From an uncultured Elusimicrobium sp. (GTDB lineage Bacteria > Elusimicrobiota > Elusimicrobia > Elusimicrobiales > Elusimicrobiaceae): DNA of 6,135 bases. Within the stretch, counting starts at the first letter, position 1, and every line of letters begins with the position of its first letter. The position numbers and the translations under genes are program-made. The stretch spans positions 1 through 6,135 of the forward strand of contig CAMGSK010000092.1 of assembly GCA_946061795.1 (NCBI GenBank), read 5' to 3'. Positions 5,832 to 6,135 of this stretch are shown here, piece after piece. Under the pieces are notes generated by a model that saw nothing but the letters and a program-made list of their open reading frames with translations, was not told where the DNA came from and did no database searches.

Positions 5832-5862
5832 TTATATTGTATAATATCCGTGTTATATTGTA
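5832..5862 (+). promoter_or_regulatory. Possible plus-strand promoter with a 10-bp direct repeat
   Basis: TTATATTGTA occurs at 5832-5841 and again at 5853-5862, exactly 21 bp apart, about two helical turns. A perfect TATAAT (5840-5845) overlaps the end of the first copy and lies 65 bases before the ATG of the small ORF at 5910. No convincing -35 hexamer is present at the right distance. The repeat on one face of the helix next to a -10 fits an operator, but the DNA is very AT-rich and chance is possible. Confidence 0.35.
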
Positions 5863-5909
5863 AAGAGCGTATGATGTGCTTGTCATCCAAACTAAAGAGC
5901 GGTGAAAAA

Positions 5910-6110
5910 ATGAAAAAAAACCCATTTGCTATCCTTGGCTTACTTTTGGCTGACATCTGTTTGGGCATATTGATAATGTGTTTCGGCGGTATACTGGGCG
6001 GCCCAATCCTTATGGGTCTGTCATCCACATCGAATAATGATGCTCTGCTAATATATACAATGTTATACAATGAAAGTTTTAAATGCTTTTCAAGAATGTG
6101 GTATAAGTGA
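5910..6110 (+). CDS. Hypothetical small protein with one hydrophobic segment
   Basis: I do not recognise this 66-residue product. It begins MKKNPFAILGLLLADICLGI: two lysines, then a hydrophobic stretch of about 25 residues (6-30) ending in FGGILGGPILMGL. This looks like a membrane segment or an uncleaved signal anchor. The remaining half (SSTSNNDALL onward, ending SRMWYK) is polar and then aromatic, with no motif I know. The ATG at 5910 follows GGTGA (5901-5905) at only 4 bases, a weak SD. A start at 5871, adding 13 residues, is an alternative. The GC content is clearly lower than in the ribosomal genes. A promoter-like element and a Fur-box-like site overlap its 3' end. It may be a real small membrane protein, a decayed remnant of a larger gene, or a chance ORF. 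Confidence 0.35.
   Translation: MKKNPFAILGLLLADICLGILIMCFGGILGGPILMGLSSTSNNDALLIYTMLYNESFKCFSRMWYK
6054..6072. repeat. Tandem TATACAATG repeat, 10-bp period
   Basis: TATACAATG occurs at 6054-6062 and 6064-6072, one helical turn apart. Its reverse complement core ATTGTATA also occurs at 5836-5843, upstream of the small ORF. It lies inside the 3' half of the small ORF, in different codon phases, so protein repetition does not explain it. Confidence 0.4.
6099..6107 (+). promoter_or_regulatory. Candidate extended -10 promoter pointing out of the window
   Basis: TGGTATAAG at 6099-6107 fits the extended -10 form TGnTATAAT with one mismatch. A weak -35 candidate, TTAAAT, lies at 6079-6084 with 17-bp spacing. 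The expected start point falls inside the adjacent palindrome at 6108-6122. The element lies inside the 3' end of the small ORF. The gene it would serve is beyond the right edge. Confidence 0.4.
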
Positions 6111-6122
6111 GAATCATTTTCA
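6108..6122. promoter_or_regulatory. Candidate Fur box (7-1-7 inverted repeat)
   Basis: TGAGAATCATTTTCA is a 7-1-7 inverted repeat with one mismatched pair. Against the 7-1-7 Fur consensus TGATAATnATTATCA it matches 12 of the 14 specified bases. It directly follows the extended -10 element and would cover the transcription start, the usual place for Fur repression. Its first three bases are the stop codon of the small ORF. The match is seen in the sequence; regulation by Fur is inference. Confidence 0.5.
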
Positions 6123-6135
6123 ATCCACTAGTGGC

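Noticed and set aside
5781..5909. Longer version of the small plus-strand ORF starting at a TTG at 5781
   Set aside because: That stretch crosses the TATAAT and direct repeats of the likely promoter, and the start codon has no SD.
5804..6070. Minus-strand 88-codon open frame opposite the small plus-strand ORF
   Set aside because: It has no SD, no recognisable motif, and its C-terminal part is a translation of AT-rich intergenic DNA.
1..6135. CRISPR arrays, tRNA or rRNA genes, insertion sequences, toxin-antitoxin or defence genes
   Set aside because: I looked on both strands and saw no regularly spaced repeats, no tRNA or rRNA sequence, no transposase or terminal inverted repeats, and no defence domain.

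Overview
The window holds the classic bacterial S10 ribosomal-protein operon, read entirely on the minus strand from about 5620 down to the left edge, where it runs on without a break into the first gene of the spc block. The order is rpsJ, rplC, rplD, rplW, rplB, rpsS, rplV, rpsC, rplP, rpmC, rpsQ, then rplN, which is cut by the window edge. This is the ancestral bacterial gene order. Intergenic gaps are 1 to 27 bases, one pair of genes overlaps by one base, and several Shine-Dalgarno (SD) sites overlap the stop codon or last codons of the gene before, so translation is probably coupled along the mRNA.

The organism is a bacterium with moderate GC content in its coding DNA. The proteins are typical bacterial forms, with no archaeal or organellar traits. 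The S10, L2, L3 and L16 sequences remind me of Elusimicrobiota or a similar deep-branching Gram-negative group. That is recall without a search and should be treated as tentative.

Region 5621-5909 is intergenic. On the minus strand it carries a TATAAT -10 element and a leader of about 114 nt. The leader has two small tandem hairpins, a U6 tract and a short palindrome that contains the rpsJ SD. This is where autoregulation by a ribosomal protein would be expected. On the plus strand it carries an AT-rich promoter-like stretch with a 10-bp direct repeat spaced 21 bp.

Region 5910-6135 has a visibly lower GC content. It encodes an unrecognised 66-residue protein with one hydrophobic segment on the plus strand. 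An extended -10 promoter and a good match to a 7-1-7 Fur box overlap the 3' end of this ORF. They point rightward to a gene outside the window that may be iron-regulated.

The twelve ribosomal genes cover the assembly core of both subunits: S10, S19, S3 and S17 in the small subunit, and L3, L4, L23, L2, L22, L16, L29 and L14 in the large. No previously undescribed multi-gene system is visible. The points most worth a second look are sequence changes in S3 and L22, extensions on L3, the architecture of the rpsJ leader, and the candidate Fur-controlled promoter at the right edge.
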